From contig CALHAI010000017.1 in NCBI GenBank assembly GCA_937934295.1, positions 1 through 52,494 of the forward strand: 52,494 nucleotides of DNA, written 5' to 3'. Position numbers and translations under genes: made by a program. Source of the DNA: an uncultured Blastocatellia bacterium (GTDB lineage Bacteria; Acidobacteriota; Blastocatellia; HR10). The notes under the pieces were generated by a model that saw only the letters and a list, made by a program, of their open reading frames with translations, ran no database searches and was not told the origin of the DNA. This document shows, piece by piece, positions 16,396 through 24,939 of this stretch (the first letter of the stretch is position 1; the number at the start of each line of letters is the position of its first letter).

Positions 16396-17556
16396 TCAAT
16401 TGGGCAAGACCACGCCCGTCACATCATAAGTCCTTTGCACGCTATTGCCGGGAAACGCGAAGGTCCTCATCGTCGGAGCGATGTACTGCGGCAGGCACAG
16501 GACGGGATAACTTCGGCCGCCGATTGTGCGCGTCGTCCCGCATCGGCGATCTCTCGGTCCGGAGACGATCTCCCCGAATTGCGTGGCGTAGAACATCCCC
16601 GTGGGATGCGGGCGGAAGTCGTACCAGGCGATCTCGGCGCGGCGCTCGTCGTTCAGAAGCCCTGTAGGGAGCCAAGTCGGCATCGCTTGCAAATCGGGGT
16701 TGCTACTTTCGCCCACGCGAGGCCCGTGATAATACTGGGGTTTGATGTTAAATCCCAGGTCCCACGCCCACTCCGCCGCTCCAGCCCGACTATACCATGT
16801 TTCGAAGTTCACCGGACACTGGGGGAAGTTCACCATCATGACGGGGCGGATGGCATCGTTTCCTCCACATGCGGCGACGGGAATCACGTTGGGACCCGTA
16901 TTGTTCTCCTCGCCGAAGTCCGCCCACTGGTTCCAATAACTCACGTTCCCCGCCAGATCGCGTGCCCACACCTGATAGGAGTGAAAGCGAGAAGTGTGAC
17001 CGTTGGGATTCGTATCCAGGTGGATGATGAGATACACCTGGACGCCCCCCTTCTCGAGCAGAAACCCCTTGAAGCTCGTGTGCTTGTAGATGTTCTCCCC
17101 AGGCGTATTCCCCGCATGTGTGAACATCGGGGGCCAGCGTGAGGACACGACCCATCCGGGAGGTGGATCTCCATGTTCATGCCCGTAGTAACACCCACCA
17201 GGGCCCACTGGGGGATGCCACCGATCTGGATCGTGCACATTGGCCGGACACGGCTGTCCTGGGCTCGGCCTAGAGGAGCCTTGCTCCGGCGCGCAGGTGA
17301 GGCTCGCCTGCTTTCGATCCCGGGAAGTTCGCACCGTCAGAGAAGTCGGACACGTGACATCGAGGCTCGAATTCGGATTCAGCGTCACCCGCTGCTCTTG
17401 AGGAGCCGTTTCTGCCATGCCGGAAGGGAGCCCGCAAATTGCCGAGCTGAGGAGGACGTTTGTATCCGCGCGCGCTATCGTGGAGGAGCCCCAGTGACTG
17501 GAGCCCCATGAGCTTCCGATCAGCAGCAAGAGAATGAGAGAGAGCCGCATCCACAT
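16396..17556 (-). CDS. Secreted hypothetical protein
   Basis: 386 residues with a clear signal peptide (MWMRLSLILLLLIGSSWGSS). The mature part has about ten Cys, many Trp and Tyr, and motifs such as GCYYGHEHGDPPPGW, VQVYLIIHLDTNPNGH and FRPHPTGMFYATQFG. The His/Asp/Glu pattern in GHEHGD could bind metal, but no family was recognised. It is followed 64 nt later by the beta-helix gene and is preceded by a strong promoter, so both may be co-expressed secreted proteins. The start ATG at 17556 has GAGGGAGGCGAAT in front of it. Confidence 0.82.
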   Translation of the reverse strand: MWMRLSLILLLLIGSSWGSSHWGSSTIARADTNVLLSSAICGLPSGMAETAPQEQRVTLNPNSSLDVTCPTSLTVRTSRDRKQASLTCAPEQGSSRPSPGQPCPANVHDPDRWHPPVGPGGCYYGHEHGDPPPGWVVSSRWPPMFTHAGNTPGENIYKHTSFKGFLLEKGGVQVYLIIHLDTNPNGHTSRFHSYQVWARDLAGNVSYWNQWADFGEENNTGPNVIPVAACGGNDAIRPVMMVNFPQCPVNFETWYSRAGAAEWAWDLGFNIKPQYYHGPRVGESSNPDLQAMPTWLPTGLLNDERRAEIAWYDFRPHPTGMFYATQFGEIVSGPRDRRCGTTRTIGGRSYPVLCLPQYIAPTMRTFAFPGNSVQRTYDVTGVVLPN

Positions 17557-17590
17557 ATTCGCCTCCCTCGTGTCTGGTCTCGCTTATGCG

Positions 17591-17618
17591 AGTATACTGA
17601 TTGCCCGACTCCTGTCAA
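17591..17618 (-). promoter_or_regulatory. Promoter of secreted-protein operon
   Basis: On the minus strand TTGACA (17613-17618), 16-nt spacer, TATACT (17591-17596, 5 of 6). The predicted start is near 17585, about 29 nt before the ATG at 17556. Confidence 0.78.
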
Positions 17619-17742
17619 GAGCAGTCGTTATGAACGATCTTCCCAATGGGGGCGTTAGTTGAGGAGAAGAGACGGGTGCTCATCTCGATTCCAAGGATCG
17701 CATCCTCCTTCACTTTGAGATCGGCGCGTTTCGCTTCACCGC

Positions 17743-17770
17743 TTGACGGGCAGGCGGAGGTCGGTATAAT
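17743..17770 (+). promoter_or_regulatory. Promoter of nrnA, with very short leader
   Basis: TTGACG (17743-17748), 16-nt spacer, perfect TATAAT (17765-17770). The predicted transcription start near 17777 is only about 8 nt before the nrnA ATG at 17785, leaving no room for a Shine-Dalgarno site. Confidence 0.8.
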
Positions 17771-17784
17771 TGCATGTCTCACAT

Positions 17785-18750
17785 ATGCTCAGCCAGGTCG
17801 TCGAGTTGATCGAATCGGGGCAGTGTTTCGCCATCACCTCGCATGCGCGGCCGGATGGGGATGGGTTGGGGTCTTCGTTGGCCCTCATGCATATTCTGGA
17901 GAGCTTAGGCAAGGAAGTGACTGTCGGCATGCGCGATCCGATCCCGCGCACCTATCGGGAGCTGCCGGGGGCGGAACGCATCCTTCAGATCACGCGCTTT
18001 GACAAGCGCTACGACGCCCTCTTCGTCATCGAGTGTAGCGACATCGATCGGCCGGGTTTGCTCGATCTGGATGAGCAGTTTCTGGTGAACATTGATCATC
18101 ACGCGACGACGGAACTGTTTGGGGATATCAACTGGATTGATTCGACGGCTTCGGCCGTCGGCGAGATGATCTACAACCTCTGCAAGGCGCTGGGTGTGCG
18201 CGTGACGCCAGCGATCGCCTCCTGCGTCTATGCCGCCATTTTGGCCGATACCGGCTCGTTCCAATTCCCGAACACGACCGAGCGCACGTTCAAGGTCGCG
18301 CGCGAACTGGTCGCGCATGGGGCGAATCCCGCGGAGATCGCCCGCCTGCTCTTCTACAATCAGCCCTTTGGCAAGGTGAAGCTCATCGGGTTGGTGCTCT
18401 CGACCCTGCAGCGGGATGAGAGCGGGCGGATTGCCTGGATGGTGATGACGCAAGAGATGCTGCGGCAGGCGGGCGCGTGCGAGGAGGACAGCGAGGGGAT
18501 CGCGAATTATCCCCTCTCGATCGAGGGCATCGAGGTCGTCGCCTTCTTCAAGGAGATCGCTCCGGGCATCTATCGCACGTCTTTGCGGTCAAAGGGGGCG
18601 ATTAACGTCTCGAGGATCGCGAGCGCGTTCGGCGGCGGGGGCCATCGCAATGCCTCGGGCTGCGCGATCGAAGGGCCATTGCCGGATGTTGAGCGCCGCG
18701 TCATTCGGAAGTTGCAGGAGGCGCTCGAAATTCTGCCGGCTCTTGGGTGA
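17785..18750 (+). CDS. nrnA: DHH-family oligoribonuclease/pAp phosphatase (NrnA-like)
   Basis: DHH/DHHA1 phosphoesterase that degrades short oligoribonucleotides and 3'-phosphoadenosine 5'-phosphate with Mn ions. About 321 residues. Motifs: SHARPDGDGLGSSLAL (motif I), VIECSDIDRP, the namesake VNIDHHATTELFGDINW (DHH), AILADTGSFQFPNT, and the C-terminal DHHA1 motif AFGGGGHRNASGCAI. An in-frame TTG at 17770 overlaps the -10 box and cannot be transcribed, so ATG 17785 is the start. Archease follows 51 nt downstream. Confidence 0.94.
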   Translation: MLSQVVELIESGQCFAITSHARPDGDGLGSSLALMHILESLGKEVTVGMRDPIPRTYRELPGAERILQITRFDKRYDALFVIECSDIDRPGLLDLDEQFLVNIDHHATTELFGDINWIDSTASAVGEMIYNLCKALGVRVTPAIASCVYAAILADTGSFQFPNTTERTFKVARELVAHGANPAEIARLLFYNQPFGKVKLIGLVLSTLQRDESGRIAWMVMTQEMLRQAGACEEDSEGIANYPLSIEGIEVVAFFKEIAPGIYRTSLRSKGAINVSRIASAFGGGGHRNASGCAIEGPLPDVERRVIRKLQEALEILPALG

Positions 18751-18801
18751 TCGCCGGTTCTTCGCGTGGACCCTCGGCGACCTACACCTGGAGGAGAGCG
18801 C

Positions 18802-19221
18802 GTGAGCGCCGGGTTTGAGCTCCTCGATCATACGGCCGACATCGGTGTGCGCGCTTGGGGCCGAACTCCGGAGGAGATGTTCGCACAGGCCGTGCGTGCC
18901 CTCTTCCATCTGATGTACGATCCCCAGCAGATCGAGCCTCGTTTCTCCCGCGATGTGGAGGTTCGCGCCGAGGGCTACGAATATCTCCTTGTGGACCTCT
19001 TCAACGAAATCCTCTATCTCTTCGATGCGGAGAAGCTGGCCTTCGCCGACGTTACGATCGAGGTTCTCTCACCACAGCAGGTTCGCGCTCGCCTTTGGGG
19101 AGAACCCTTCGATCCCGCCCGGCACGACGGGCGGATTTACGTCAAGGCGGCGACGCTCCATCAGTTGAAGGTCGAGGCCCGAGACGGGATGTGGATCGCC
19201 GAAGTGTACCTGGACATCTGA
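18802..19221 (+). CDS. Archease family protein
   Basis: 139-residue archease, a small acidic protein that in known cases promotes turnover of the RNA ligase RtcB and binds a metal. Motifs: FELLDHTADIGVRAWG (conserved HTADIG), LVDLFNEILYLFDAEKLAF, and the C-terminal VKAATLHQLKVEARDG (the AVTyH-like region). GTG 18802 is chosen because GGAGGAG lies 6 nt before it; an in-frame GTG at 18766 has none. No rtcB is in the window. It sits in an apparent operon with nrnA, consistent with an RNA-related job. Confidence 0.92.
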   Translation: MSAGFELLDHTADIGVRAWGRTPEEMFAQAVRALFHLMYDPQQIEPRFSRDVEVRAEGYEYLLVDLFNEILYLFDAEKLAFADVTIEVLSPQQVRARLWGEPFDPARHDGRIYVKAATLHQLKVEARDGMWIAEVYLDI

Positions 19222-19225
19222 GGTC

Positions 19226-20155
19226 TCAGGGGCGGCGGTAAACGAGCATCAGTCCTCGTCGGCCGATGGCGATCCCCTCTCGATCATCGCGCATGGCGAT
19301 GGCGTAGATGCGCTCGTGCGTCGGGGTGGGAACGCGCGTCCACGTCTTCCCCTCGTCAGTGGAATGTAAGATCGTCCCCTCCCATCCGACGATCCAGCCC
19401 TCTTTCTTGCGGAAGGTGAGTCCGAGCAGGATGTGTTCGGTGCCGCTCGGCACGGGCATCCACGTCTTCCCCCCATCGGTCGTATGCAAGATCAATCCCC
19501 GTGAGCCCGTGATCCACCCCCGCTTCTTATCGCGAAAGGAGACGCGGAAGAGATCGTTCTGTGTCCCGCTGGATCGCTTCAGCCAGTTCCGACCGCCGTT
19601 CTCCGTATAGAGGATCGTCCCGCGAGAACCGACTACCCAGCCGAGTCGCTCGTTCTCGAAGTAAAGGTGATAGAGGTACTCGTCCGTGCCGCTGATCTGA
19701 CGGATCCAGCTTCGGCCACCGTCATCGGTGAAGAGGATGATGCCTTCGGCGCCCACAATCCATCCCCGCTTCTCATCGTGAAACCAGACGCTGTAGAGGT
19801 CCTCTTCGACGACGCTGGCGACTGAAGCCCAGCGCTGCCCGCCGTCGGTCGTCAGGAGGATCACGCCCCTGTCGCCGACGATCCACCCGCGCCGCTTGTT
19901 GATAAAGAAGACATCGTTCAGGTTCGTGCGCACGCTGGAGGTTTGGACCTGCCAGCTCACGCCGCGATCCGCCGTATGCAAGATTAAGCCCTCGTCGCCG
20001 ACGATCCATCCATGCTCTTTCGTCGGGAAGTGGATGGCGTTGAAGCTCTGCGTGAAGCCCAGTCGCCGCAGCTCCCAGGACTGGGCCGGAGCTGGCCGAG
20101 CGAACACCGACCACATGAGTGTCACTCCTAGCGCGAGAGTGAGCGTTCTCATCAT
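19226..20155 (-). CDS. Ycf48-like beta-propeller protein (secreted)
   Basis: 309 residues with a signal peptide (MMRTLTLALGVTLMWSVF, cleaved near PAPAQS). The mature part consists of about six repeats with the pattern hhFxxxxxGWhVGxxGhIhxTxDGGxxW, for example GWIVGDEGLILHTADRG, GWIVGAEGIILFTDDGG, GWVVGSRGTILYTENGG. This is the Ycf48/HCF136-like BNR propeller. In phototrophs the family helps assemble photosystem II; in heterotrophs such proteins are widespread and uncharacterised, so photosynthesis is not implied. Start 20155 or the next ATG at 20152; GGAGGGG precedes both. It is convergent with archease (4-nt gap). Confidence 0.9.
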   Translation of the reverse strand: MMRTLTLALGVTLMWSVFARPAPAQSWELRRLGFTQSFNAIHFPTKEHGWIVGDEGLILHTADRGVSWQVQTSSVRTNLNDVFFINKRRGWIVGDRGVILLTTDGGQRWASVASVVEEDLYSVWFHDEKRGWIVGAEGIILFTDDGGRSWIRQISGTDEYLYHLYFENERLGWVVGSRGTILYTENGGRNWLKRSSGTQNDLFRVSFRDKKRGWITGSRGLILHTTDGGKTWMPVPSGTEHILLGLTFRKKEGWIVGWEGTILHSTDEGKTWTRVPTPTHERIYAIAMRDDREGIAIGRRGLMLVYRRP

Positions 20156-20190
20156 CCCCTCCACCGTGTGATGTCGGCGTGTGCGTCGTA

Positions 20191-20220
20191 AGCATAGCAT
20201 CTCGATGGCGATCGGTTCAA
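20191..20220 (-). promoter_or_regulatory. Promoter of Ycf48-like gene
   Basis: Minus strand TTGAAC (20215-20220), 18-nt spacer, TATGCT (20191-20196) with an upstream TGC that makes an extended -10. Predicted leader about 30 nt. Confidence 0.55.
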
Positions 20221-20257
20221 GCGCGCGCTCTGACGCTGTTCAGAAGAGGAGGGACTG

Positions 20258-20266
20258 TGCTACACT
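20258..20266 (+). promoter_or_regulatory. Extended -10 promoter candidate of exonuclease gene
   Basis: TGC followed by TACACT (20261-20266, 4 of 6) forms an extended -10; no good -35 is visible. The predicted start near 20273 is only about 4 nt before the ATG at 20277. Confidence 0.45.
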
Positions 20267-20276
20267 CCCTCTCGCT

Positions 20277-21104
20277 ATGGCGATGGCCGGCGTGTTGAGT
20301 GACGTGAAGATTCGCGATCGGATCGTCACCTTTTTGGAGACGCAAGGGCGTTCGGCCCCGCTGGAGGCACTTGGGCGCGAAGTCTTTCGCTTTTGGAATC
20401 CGCCGGTGGCGTTCTTACGGGAGATGCTATGCCGCCTCTTCGCGGACGATCCGCATCTGGTTCTGCGAGAGGATGGGTGGGTGGAACTGCGCTCGGAAGA
20501 AGGCGAGGACCGGGCGCTTGAGGAGAGCGAATTCATCGTCCTGGATGTTGAGACGACGGGGCTTCATCCAACCGAGGATCGCTTGATCGAGATCGCGGCC
20601 TTTCGCGTCGCCGGAGGCGGCGGGCGACTTCGTCTTCAGGAAGAGCTTGTGACGTTGGTGAATCCGGGGCGGCCGCTTCCTCCGACGATTGTGCGCCTCA
20701 CCGGGATCACCCCGGAGATGGTGGCGCGCGCTCCGCGATTTGAGGAGATCCTGGAGGAGCTGGTGGCGTTTTTGGGGCCGCGCGTGCTGGTCGCGCATAA
20801 TGCGCGCTTCGATCTCGCGTTCCTCAATGCCGAGCTGCAGCGCGCTCGCCACAAGCGCCTGGGCCATCCTCGACTCTGCACGCTCGCGCTGAGCCGCCGG
20901 CTCTTCCCTGAGCTGCCCAACCATCAACTGCCGACGGTCGCGCGGTACATGGGCATCGAGATGGAGCAGTGGCATCGCGCGCGCTCGGATGCCTGGGCGA
21001 CGGCGCGCCTCTTCCTCCGCTTGCTCGATCCGCTGGCCGAGCGCGGCGTGCGCACCCTCTCGGACGCCCTCTGCTTTCAAGCCTCACGCCGAAGTCGGAG
21101 GTGA
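20277..21104 (+). CDS. DnaQ-like 3'-5' exonuclease (DEDDh)
   Basis: 275 residues. The N-terminal ~85 residues are a winged-helix-like region. The exonuclease domain carries ExoI (EFIVLDVETTGLHPTEDRLI, DxE), ExoII (RVLVAHNARFDLAFLNAEL) and ExoIII (HRARSDAWATARLF, His-x4-Asp), so all four acidic residues and the catalytic His are in place. It resembles the PolC/epsilon proofreading family, but no polymerase is attached. The reaction is 3'-5' removal of nucleotides from DNA or RNA; the substrate is unknown. ATG 20277 is chosen, with ATG 20283 as alternative. The receiver-like gene begins at its stop codon. Confidence 0.9.
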   Translation: MAMAGVLSDVKIRDRIVTFLETQGRSAPLEALGREVFRFWNPPVAFLREMLCRLFADDPHLVLREDGWVELRSEEGEDRALEESEFIVLDVETTGLHPTEDRLIEIAAFRVAGGGGRLRLQEELVTLVNPGRPLPPTIVRLTGITPEMVARAPRFEEILEELVAFLGPRVLVAHNARFDLAFLNAELQRARHKRLGHPRLCTLALSRRLFPELPNHQLPTVARYMGIEMEQWHRARSDAWATARLFLRLLDPLAERGVRTLSDALCFQASRRSRR

Positions 21105-21112
21105 GTCCGACA

Positions 21113-21502
21113 GTGGCCGATCTGCTTCTGGCGCTCACGGATCTGCTCTTTCTCGCGCGCATTCGGGCCGCGGCCGAAGCCCTCGGCCTCACCGTAGAAC
21201 GCGCCACGACGCCGGAAGAGGTGCTCAAGCGGGCCCAGGCGACTCGTCCCGCCGCCATCATCTTCGATTTGCACGAGAAGCGCTTGGATCCCCTTCGTAC
21301 TCTCGCCGAGGTGAAGGCCAACGCGTCCTTGCGCGGGATTCGGACGATCGGCTACTTCTCCCACGTTCGGGATGACGTGAGGGAGCGGGCGCTTCGAGCC
21401 GGATGCGATCTCGTGCTCCCGCGCTCGGTCTTCGTCGCACAGCTCGTGGAGCGGCTGAGCGAGATCGCCGCCGATCGGACGCGCGCCCCTTCTGTCGAAT
21501 GA
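21113..21502 (+). CDS. Response-regulator receiver-like protein
   Basis: A stand-alone CheY-like fold of about 129 residues. The expected order of hydrophobic strands is seen: [17 protein letters not shown], then [10 protein letters not shown] with the candidate phospho-acceptor Asp, TIGYFSH (Ser/Thr position) and DLVLPRSVF (Arg where Lys is usual). The acidic pair after strand 1 is not clear and the switch Lys is replaced, so phosphorylation may be weak or lost. GTG 21113 is chosen because GGAGGTGA precedes it; GTG 21101 overlaps the exonuclease stop as GTGA. No histidine kinase is nearby. Confidence 0.75.
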   Translation: MADLLLALTDLLFLARIRAAAEALGLTVERATTPEEVLKRAQATRPAAIIFDLHEKRLDPLRTLAEVKANASLRGIRTIGYFSHVRDDVRERALRAGCDLVLPRSVFVAQLVERLSEIAADRTRAPSVE

Positions 21503-21521
21503 AGTGAAGCGCACGCCCGAT

Positions 21522-22277
21522 ATGTCGCGCCCTCTGCTCATCGCGCATCGTGGGGCTTCGAGGATCGCTCCGGAGAATACGCTCCCGGCCTTCGCGCTGG
21601 CACTGGAGATGGGAGCCGATGGGATCGAATGCGACGTGCAGCTCAGCCGCGACGGACACGTCGTCGTCATTCACGATGAGACCCTGGAGCGTACGACCGA
21701 CGGACACGGTCGCGTGGCCGATCGAACACTGGAGGAATTGAGGCGCTTAGATGCGGGCTCTCGGTCTCCTCGATGGCGGAAGATGCGCGGATCGAAAGTC
21801 CCGATCCCGACCTTAGAAGAGGTGCTCGCGTTTCTGGCGCCGATGCCAAAGATCCTCTGTATTGAGCTGAAGCCCTCACCACAAGCCGCCGCGCTGGTGC
21901 AAGCGACGCTGGCGGCCATTGCCCGATTCGGACTCCAGGAGCGCGTCCTCCTCGCGGCGTTCGATCCTCTCTTGTTGCGACTCGTCAGGGAGCGCGCGCC
22001 GATGATCCGGACGGCCCTCCTCTGGGGGGCGCCTTGGACCTGGCGGAGTTGGTCGCCCGCTCGTGCGCTGGCCCTCGCCCGCGAGACCGAGGTCCACTGG
22101 ATCGGGCTTCACGCTTGGCTCGCCCGAAGGTGGGACGTGATGCCGTTTGAGGCGGCCGGCTTCGCCCTCGCTGCCTGGACGGTGAACCGTCCGAGGCTGG
22201 CCCGGCGACTCGCCGAGCGTGGTCTGGCCGCGCTCATCACCGATGTCCCGGATCGAATCCGCGAGGCGTTCTCGTGA
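21522..22277 (+). CDS. Glycerophosphodiester phosphodiesterase
   Basis: Cytoplasmic GDPD-family enzyme (UgpQ-like) that splits glycerophosphodiesters into glycerol-3-phosphate and an alcohol. About 251 residues, no signal peptide. Motifs: [19 protein letters not shown] (catalytic His-Arg-Gly and Glu-Asn-Thr), [20 protein letters not shown] (metal Glu/Asp, second catalytic His), [17 protein letters not shown], and AAWTVNRP near the end. ATG 21522 begins [11 protein letters not shown]; an in-frame GTG at 21504 directly follows the previous stop. Neither has a good ribosome site, so coupling to the upstream gene is likely. It overlaps the AraC-type gene by GTGA if that one starts at 22274. Confidence 0.93.
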   Translation: MSRPLLIAHRGASRIAPENTLPAFALALEMGADGIECDVQLSRDGHVVVIHDETLERTTDGHGRVADRTLEELRRLDAGSRSPRWRKMRGSKVPIPTLEEVLAFLAPMPKILCIELKPSPQAAALVQATLAAIARFGLQERVLLAAFDPLLLRLVRERAPMIRTALLWGAPWTWRSWSPARALALARETEVHWIGLHAWLARRWDVMPFEAAGFALAAWTVNRPRLARRLAERGLAALITDVPDRIREAFS

Positions 22278-23194
22278 ACCGCCACTGCCGCCAAAATCGC
22301 GAGCGCTCGTCCGAACGCGCATTCATCCACATGACGCCTCGGTATGAGGTGCATTGCCTTCGGAAAAACGCCTTCGCTTTGACGGCCATCGCGCCCACCG
22401 GATATACCGTGCACGGTGTATTGCACGGGAGCGCGCGCCTTTCCGTCGCCGGAGAGACCTTTCAGTTGCATGAGGGCGTGATAGCCTTGCTCGCACCCGC
22501 GGTGCGCTATAGCCTTCGCTCCCAACAGGACGTGCTCGAAATGGTCGTGCTGCGCCTTGAGCCGAGCCTCATCGCCGATATGGCCGCCCGGCTCCGGCTG
22601 ACGCGCATCGGTCAAGAGTTCACCTTTCGCGAACGCATCGTCTCCGATCCTCAACTGGCTGCCCTCTTGCGCTCCCTACATCAGGAGGTCGAGCGACAGT
22701 GGGTCGGACAAGATGTGATCCTCAATGCTCTCGTCGATCAAATTCTCGTGCATCTGTTCCGGCACCATCTCTTGGTCCGGCACAATCTCGACGTGGAGTT
22801 CTCGCGCTTCGGATTCGTGGATCGGCGGCTGCGGCGAGCCATCGAATTCATCCATACACATTTCGATGGAGAGGTGCGTCTTGCGGATATGGCGCGCGCC
22901 GCCTTCATGAGCGCTTTTCATTTCGCTCGCCTCTTCAAGCGCGTAATGGGGATGACCCCACATGCCTATCTGATGGGCGTGCGGCTTCGACAAGCCGCGC
23001 GCCTTCTGGCCACGACCGATCTCTCTCTGCTAGAGATCGGGCGGCGCGTCGGCTATGCCAGCCAAAGCCATTTTACCAAAGCCTTCAAGGCCTGGACCGG
23101 ATTGACGCCGCGCGAATATCGGCAAGCGAGCCGAGGGACTCGCTCATCGCCAAATGGACTCCTCTTTGGAACGTCTCCCGTTGAGCGCCTCTGA
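22274..23194 (+). CDS. AraC-family transcriptional regulator
   Basis: About 306 residues. The N-terminal half is a cupin-like sensing domain ([20 protein letters not shown]). The C-terminal ~100 residues are a double helix-turn-helix: [20 protein letters not shown] (first) and [20 protein letters not shown] (second), ending [13 protein letters not shown], the classic AraC signature. GTG 22274 (chosen) overlaps the GDPD stop; ATG 22331 (MTPRYEV) is an alternative that keeps both domains. Its ligand and targets are not evident; it closes the exonuclease-receiver-GDPD row. Confidence 0.92.
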   Translation: MNRHCRQNRERSSERAFIHMTPRYEVHCLRKNAFALTAIAPTGYTVHGVLHGSARLSVAGETFQLHEGVIALLAPAVRYSLRSQQDVLEMVVLRLEPSLIADMAARLRLTRIGQEFTFRERIVSDPQLAALLRSLHQEVERQWVGQDVILNALVDQILVHLFRHHLLVRHNLDVEFSRFGFVDRRLRRAIEFIHTHFDGEVRLADMARAAFMSAFHFARLFKRVMGMTPHAYLMGVRLRQAARLLATTDLSLLEIGRRVGYASQSHFTKAFKAWTGLTPREYRQASRGTRSSPNGLLFGTSPVERL

Positions 23195-23712
23195 CCAAGG
23201 GCTTGGCACCGCGCCGGCGTGGGAGAGCTCAAGGGGAGCCTTTCACCGGCTTGGGAGAATTCCCCAAGGATTCGCGGCCGTGAAGGTTGCCACGCCACAT
23301 TACCGTTTTCGAGCTGTGAGCCCGTGCAAGTGGGCGATATGGCTGCGCCTCAAGCGAGACTCGGTCGCCCGCGTGCGCGGGCTCGGCGAGCTTGGCCATC
23401 TCTGCCTCGATGCAGCTGAGGTGTTCTTGGATATGGCGCTGCGCTCAGGCCGTTTCACCCCTTCGGATGTTCGCTCCGGTGGAACAGCAAACACCCAATG
23501 CCCATGTCCTCCGAAAGCACATCCTCGCGCTCGTTCCGTCGCGCTCTCGTGAGGGCGAATGCTTGAGGACCTCCCTGGATGAGGGACTTCGCCACGACGA
23601 GTTCCGAAGGCGACGTCCCTTCTGCCAAAGGGGACGGCCTCATGAAGTGACACGTTGAAGCTCGAGCGGGGGGCTTGATCGAGGGGAGGGGGTCGGTTAT
23701 GATCTCCAAGGT
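23195..23712. other. 518-nt gap with permease promoter at right end
   Basis: No gene was recognised. The right end holds the permease promoter. The only slightly protein-like frame is on the minus strand at 23455-23643 (63 codons from an ATG), without a ribosome site or known family, and it is not called. Some of the left part could be AraC 3' trailer; no hairpin-plus-T terminator was found. Confidence 0.5.
23675..23703 (+). promoter_or_regulatory. Promoter of tandem permease operon, near-leaderless
   Basis: TTGATC (23675-23680), 17-nt spacer, TATGAT (23698-23703, 5 of 6). The predicted transcription start near 23710 is about 3 nt from the ATG at 23713. Confidence 0.7.
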
Positions 23713-24939
23713 ATGCGACTTGGAGAAGCGATCAAAGTCGCGTTGGACGCCATTTGGGCGCACAAACTGCGGAGTTTCCTGACGCTTCTGGGGATCATTA
23801 TCGGCGTGATGACGGTCATCCTCGTCGTCATGGGAATCGAGGGGTTCAACGCGTATTTCAACGATCGCATTGCGGATTTGGGGGCCAATGCATTCGCCGT
23901 CCGCAAGTTCGGGTTCGTCACCAGTTGGGAGGATTTCATCAAGCAGAACAAGCGGAACAAGGACATCACCTTCGACGACCTGCACGCCATTTTGGAGAAC
24001 CCGCGGCGGCGGTATGTGCGGGATGCGGCGGCTGAGGTGATGACGGTCGGGCAGGTCAAGTATGGTGCGCAGACGTTGCAGGACGTGCGCATCATGGGCG
24101 TCTCGTTCAACATGGGGGAGATCGATCGGCTGGAGATCGCCGAGGGGCGATACATCAATCGAGAGGAGGAGGAGCGGAGTCGGGCCGTTTGCGTCGTCGG
24201 GGCGGACATCGTCAAGGAGTTCTTCCCGGGAGTGGATCCGCTGGATCGGGAGGTTCGGATCGCCGGACTCCCGTTCCGCATCGTCGGCGTGGCCGAAGAG
24301 CAGGGGACGATCTTCGGACAGCCGCAGGATAACTTCGTCATCATCCCGATCTCGACCTTTCGTAAGGTCTTCAGCACGCGTCGTTCGATTGGGATTCGCG
24401 TAGCGGCCACAAGCGCCGATGAGATCAATCGGGCGGTGGACGAAGTGCGCATGGTGTTGCGGGCGCGCCGCCATCTGAAATATGACGAGGAGGACAATTT
24501 CGGCATCATCACGGCCGAGGCGATCAACAGCTTCCGCGAGAAGATGCTCGGCACGATTCAGATGGCGACGATCGGTCTGGCGTCGATCGCGCTCGTGGTC
24601 GGGGGGATCGTCATCATGAACATCATGCTCGTGTCGGTGACCGAGCGCACGCGCGAGATCGGGATTCGGAAATCGGTCGGAGCGCGCCAGCGGGACATCT
24701 TGCTGCAATTCCTCTCGGAATCGGTCACGCTGGCGTTGATTGGGGGGGCGATTGGCATTCTTCTGGCCTATGGCTTGGGGAGGCTCGCGGCCTCCGTCTT
24801 CGAGATTCGGATGGAGCTGCCGGTGGATTGGACGCTGCTGGCGGTGGCGATCGCCGGAAGCGTCGGCTTGATCTCGGGCGTCTATCCGGCGTATAAGGCC
24901 GCGCGCTTGGATCCGGTTGAAGCGTTGAGGGCGGAATGA
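23713..24939 (+). CDS. ABC transporter permease, MacB/FtsX type (first of pair)
   Basis: 408 residues. TM1 is at residues ~18-42 (FLTLLGIIIGVMTVILVVMG), then a periplasmic MacB-PCD domain of about 220 residues, then the FtsX domain with three helices; the start of the latter carries the family motif MNIMLVSVTERTREIGIRKS and the coupling GARQRDILLQFL. It ends YPAYKAARLDPVEALRAE, the usual FtsX/LolC ending. Such permeases drive lipoprotein release, macrolide or peptide efflux by a mechanotransmission mechanism and need an ATPase, which is not present nearby. Translation should begin almost at the mRNA 5' end. It overlaps the second permease as ATGA. Confidence 0.92.
   Translation: MRLGEAIKVALDAIWAHKLRSFLTLLGIIIGVMTVILVVMGIEGFNAYFNDRIADLGANAFAVRKFGFVTSWEDFIKQNKRNKDITFDDLHAILENPRRRYVRDAAAEVMTVGQVKYGAQTLQDVRIMGVSFNMGEIDRLEIAEGRYINREEEERSRAVCVVGADIVKEFFPGVDPLDREVRIAGLPFRIVGVAEEQGTIFGQPQDNFVIIPISTFRKVFSTRRSIGIRVAATSADEINRAVDEVRMVLRARRHLKYDEEDNFGIITAEAINSFREKMLGTIQMATIGLASIALVVGGIVIMNIMLVSVTERTREIGIRKSVGARQRDILLQFLSESVTLALIGGAIGILLAYGLGRLAASVFEIRMELPVDWTLLAVAIAGSVGLISGVYPAYKAARLDPVEALRAE

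Noticed and set aside
19226..20155. Evidence for photosynthesis from the Ycf48-like gene
   Set aside because: This propeller family occurs widely in non-phototrophs; no photosystem or pigment genes are in the window.
23455..24708. 417-codon minus-strand frame opposite the first permease
   Set aside because: Asp- and His-rich sequence from codon reversal of the permease; no motif. Its end (63 codons, 23455-23643) has no ribosome site.
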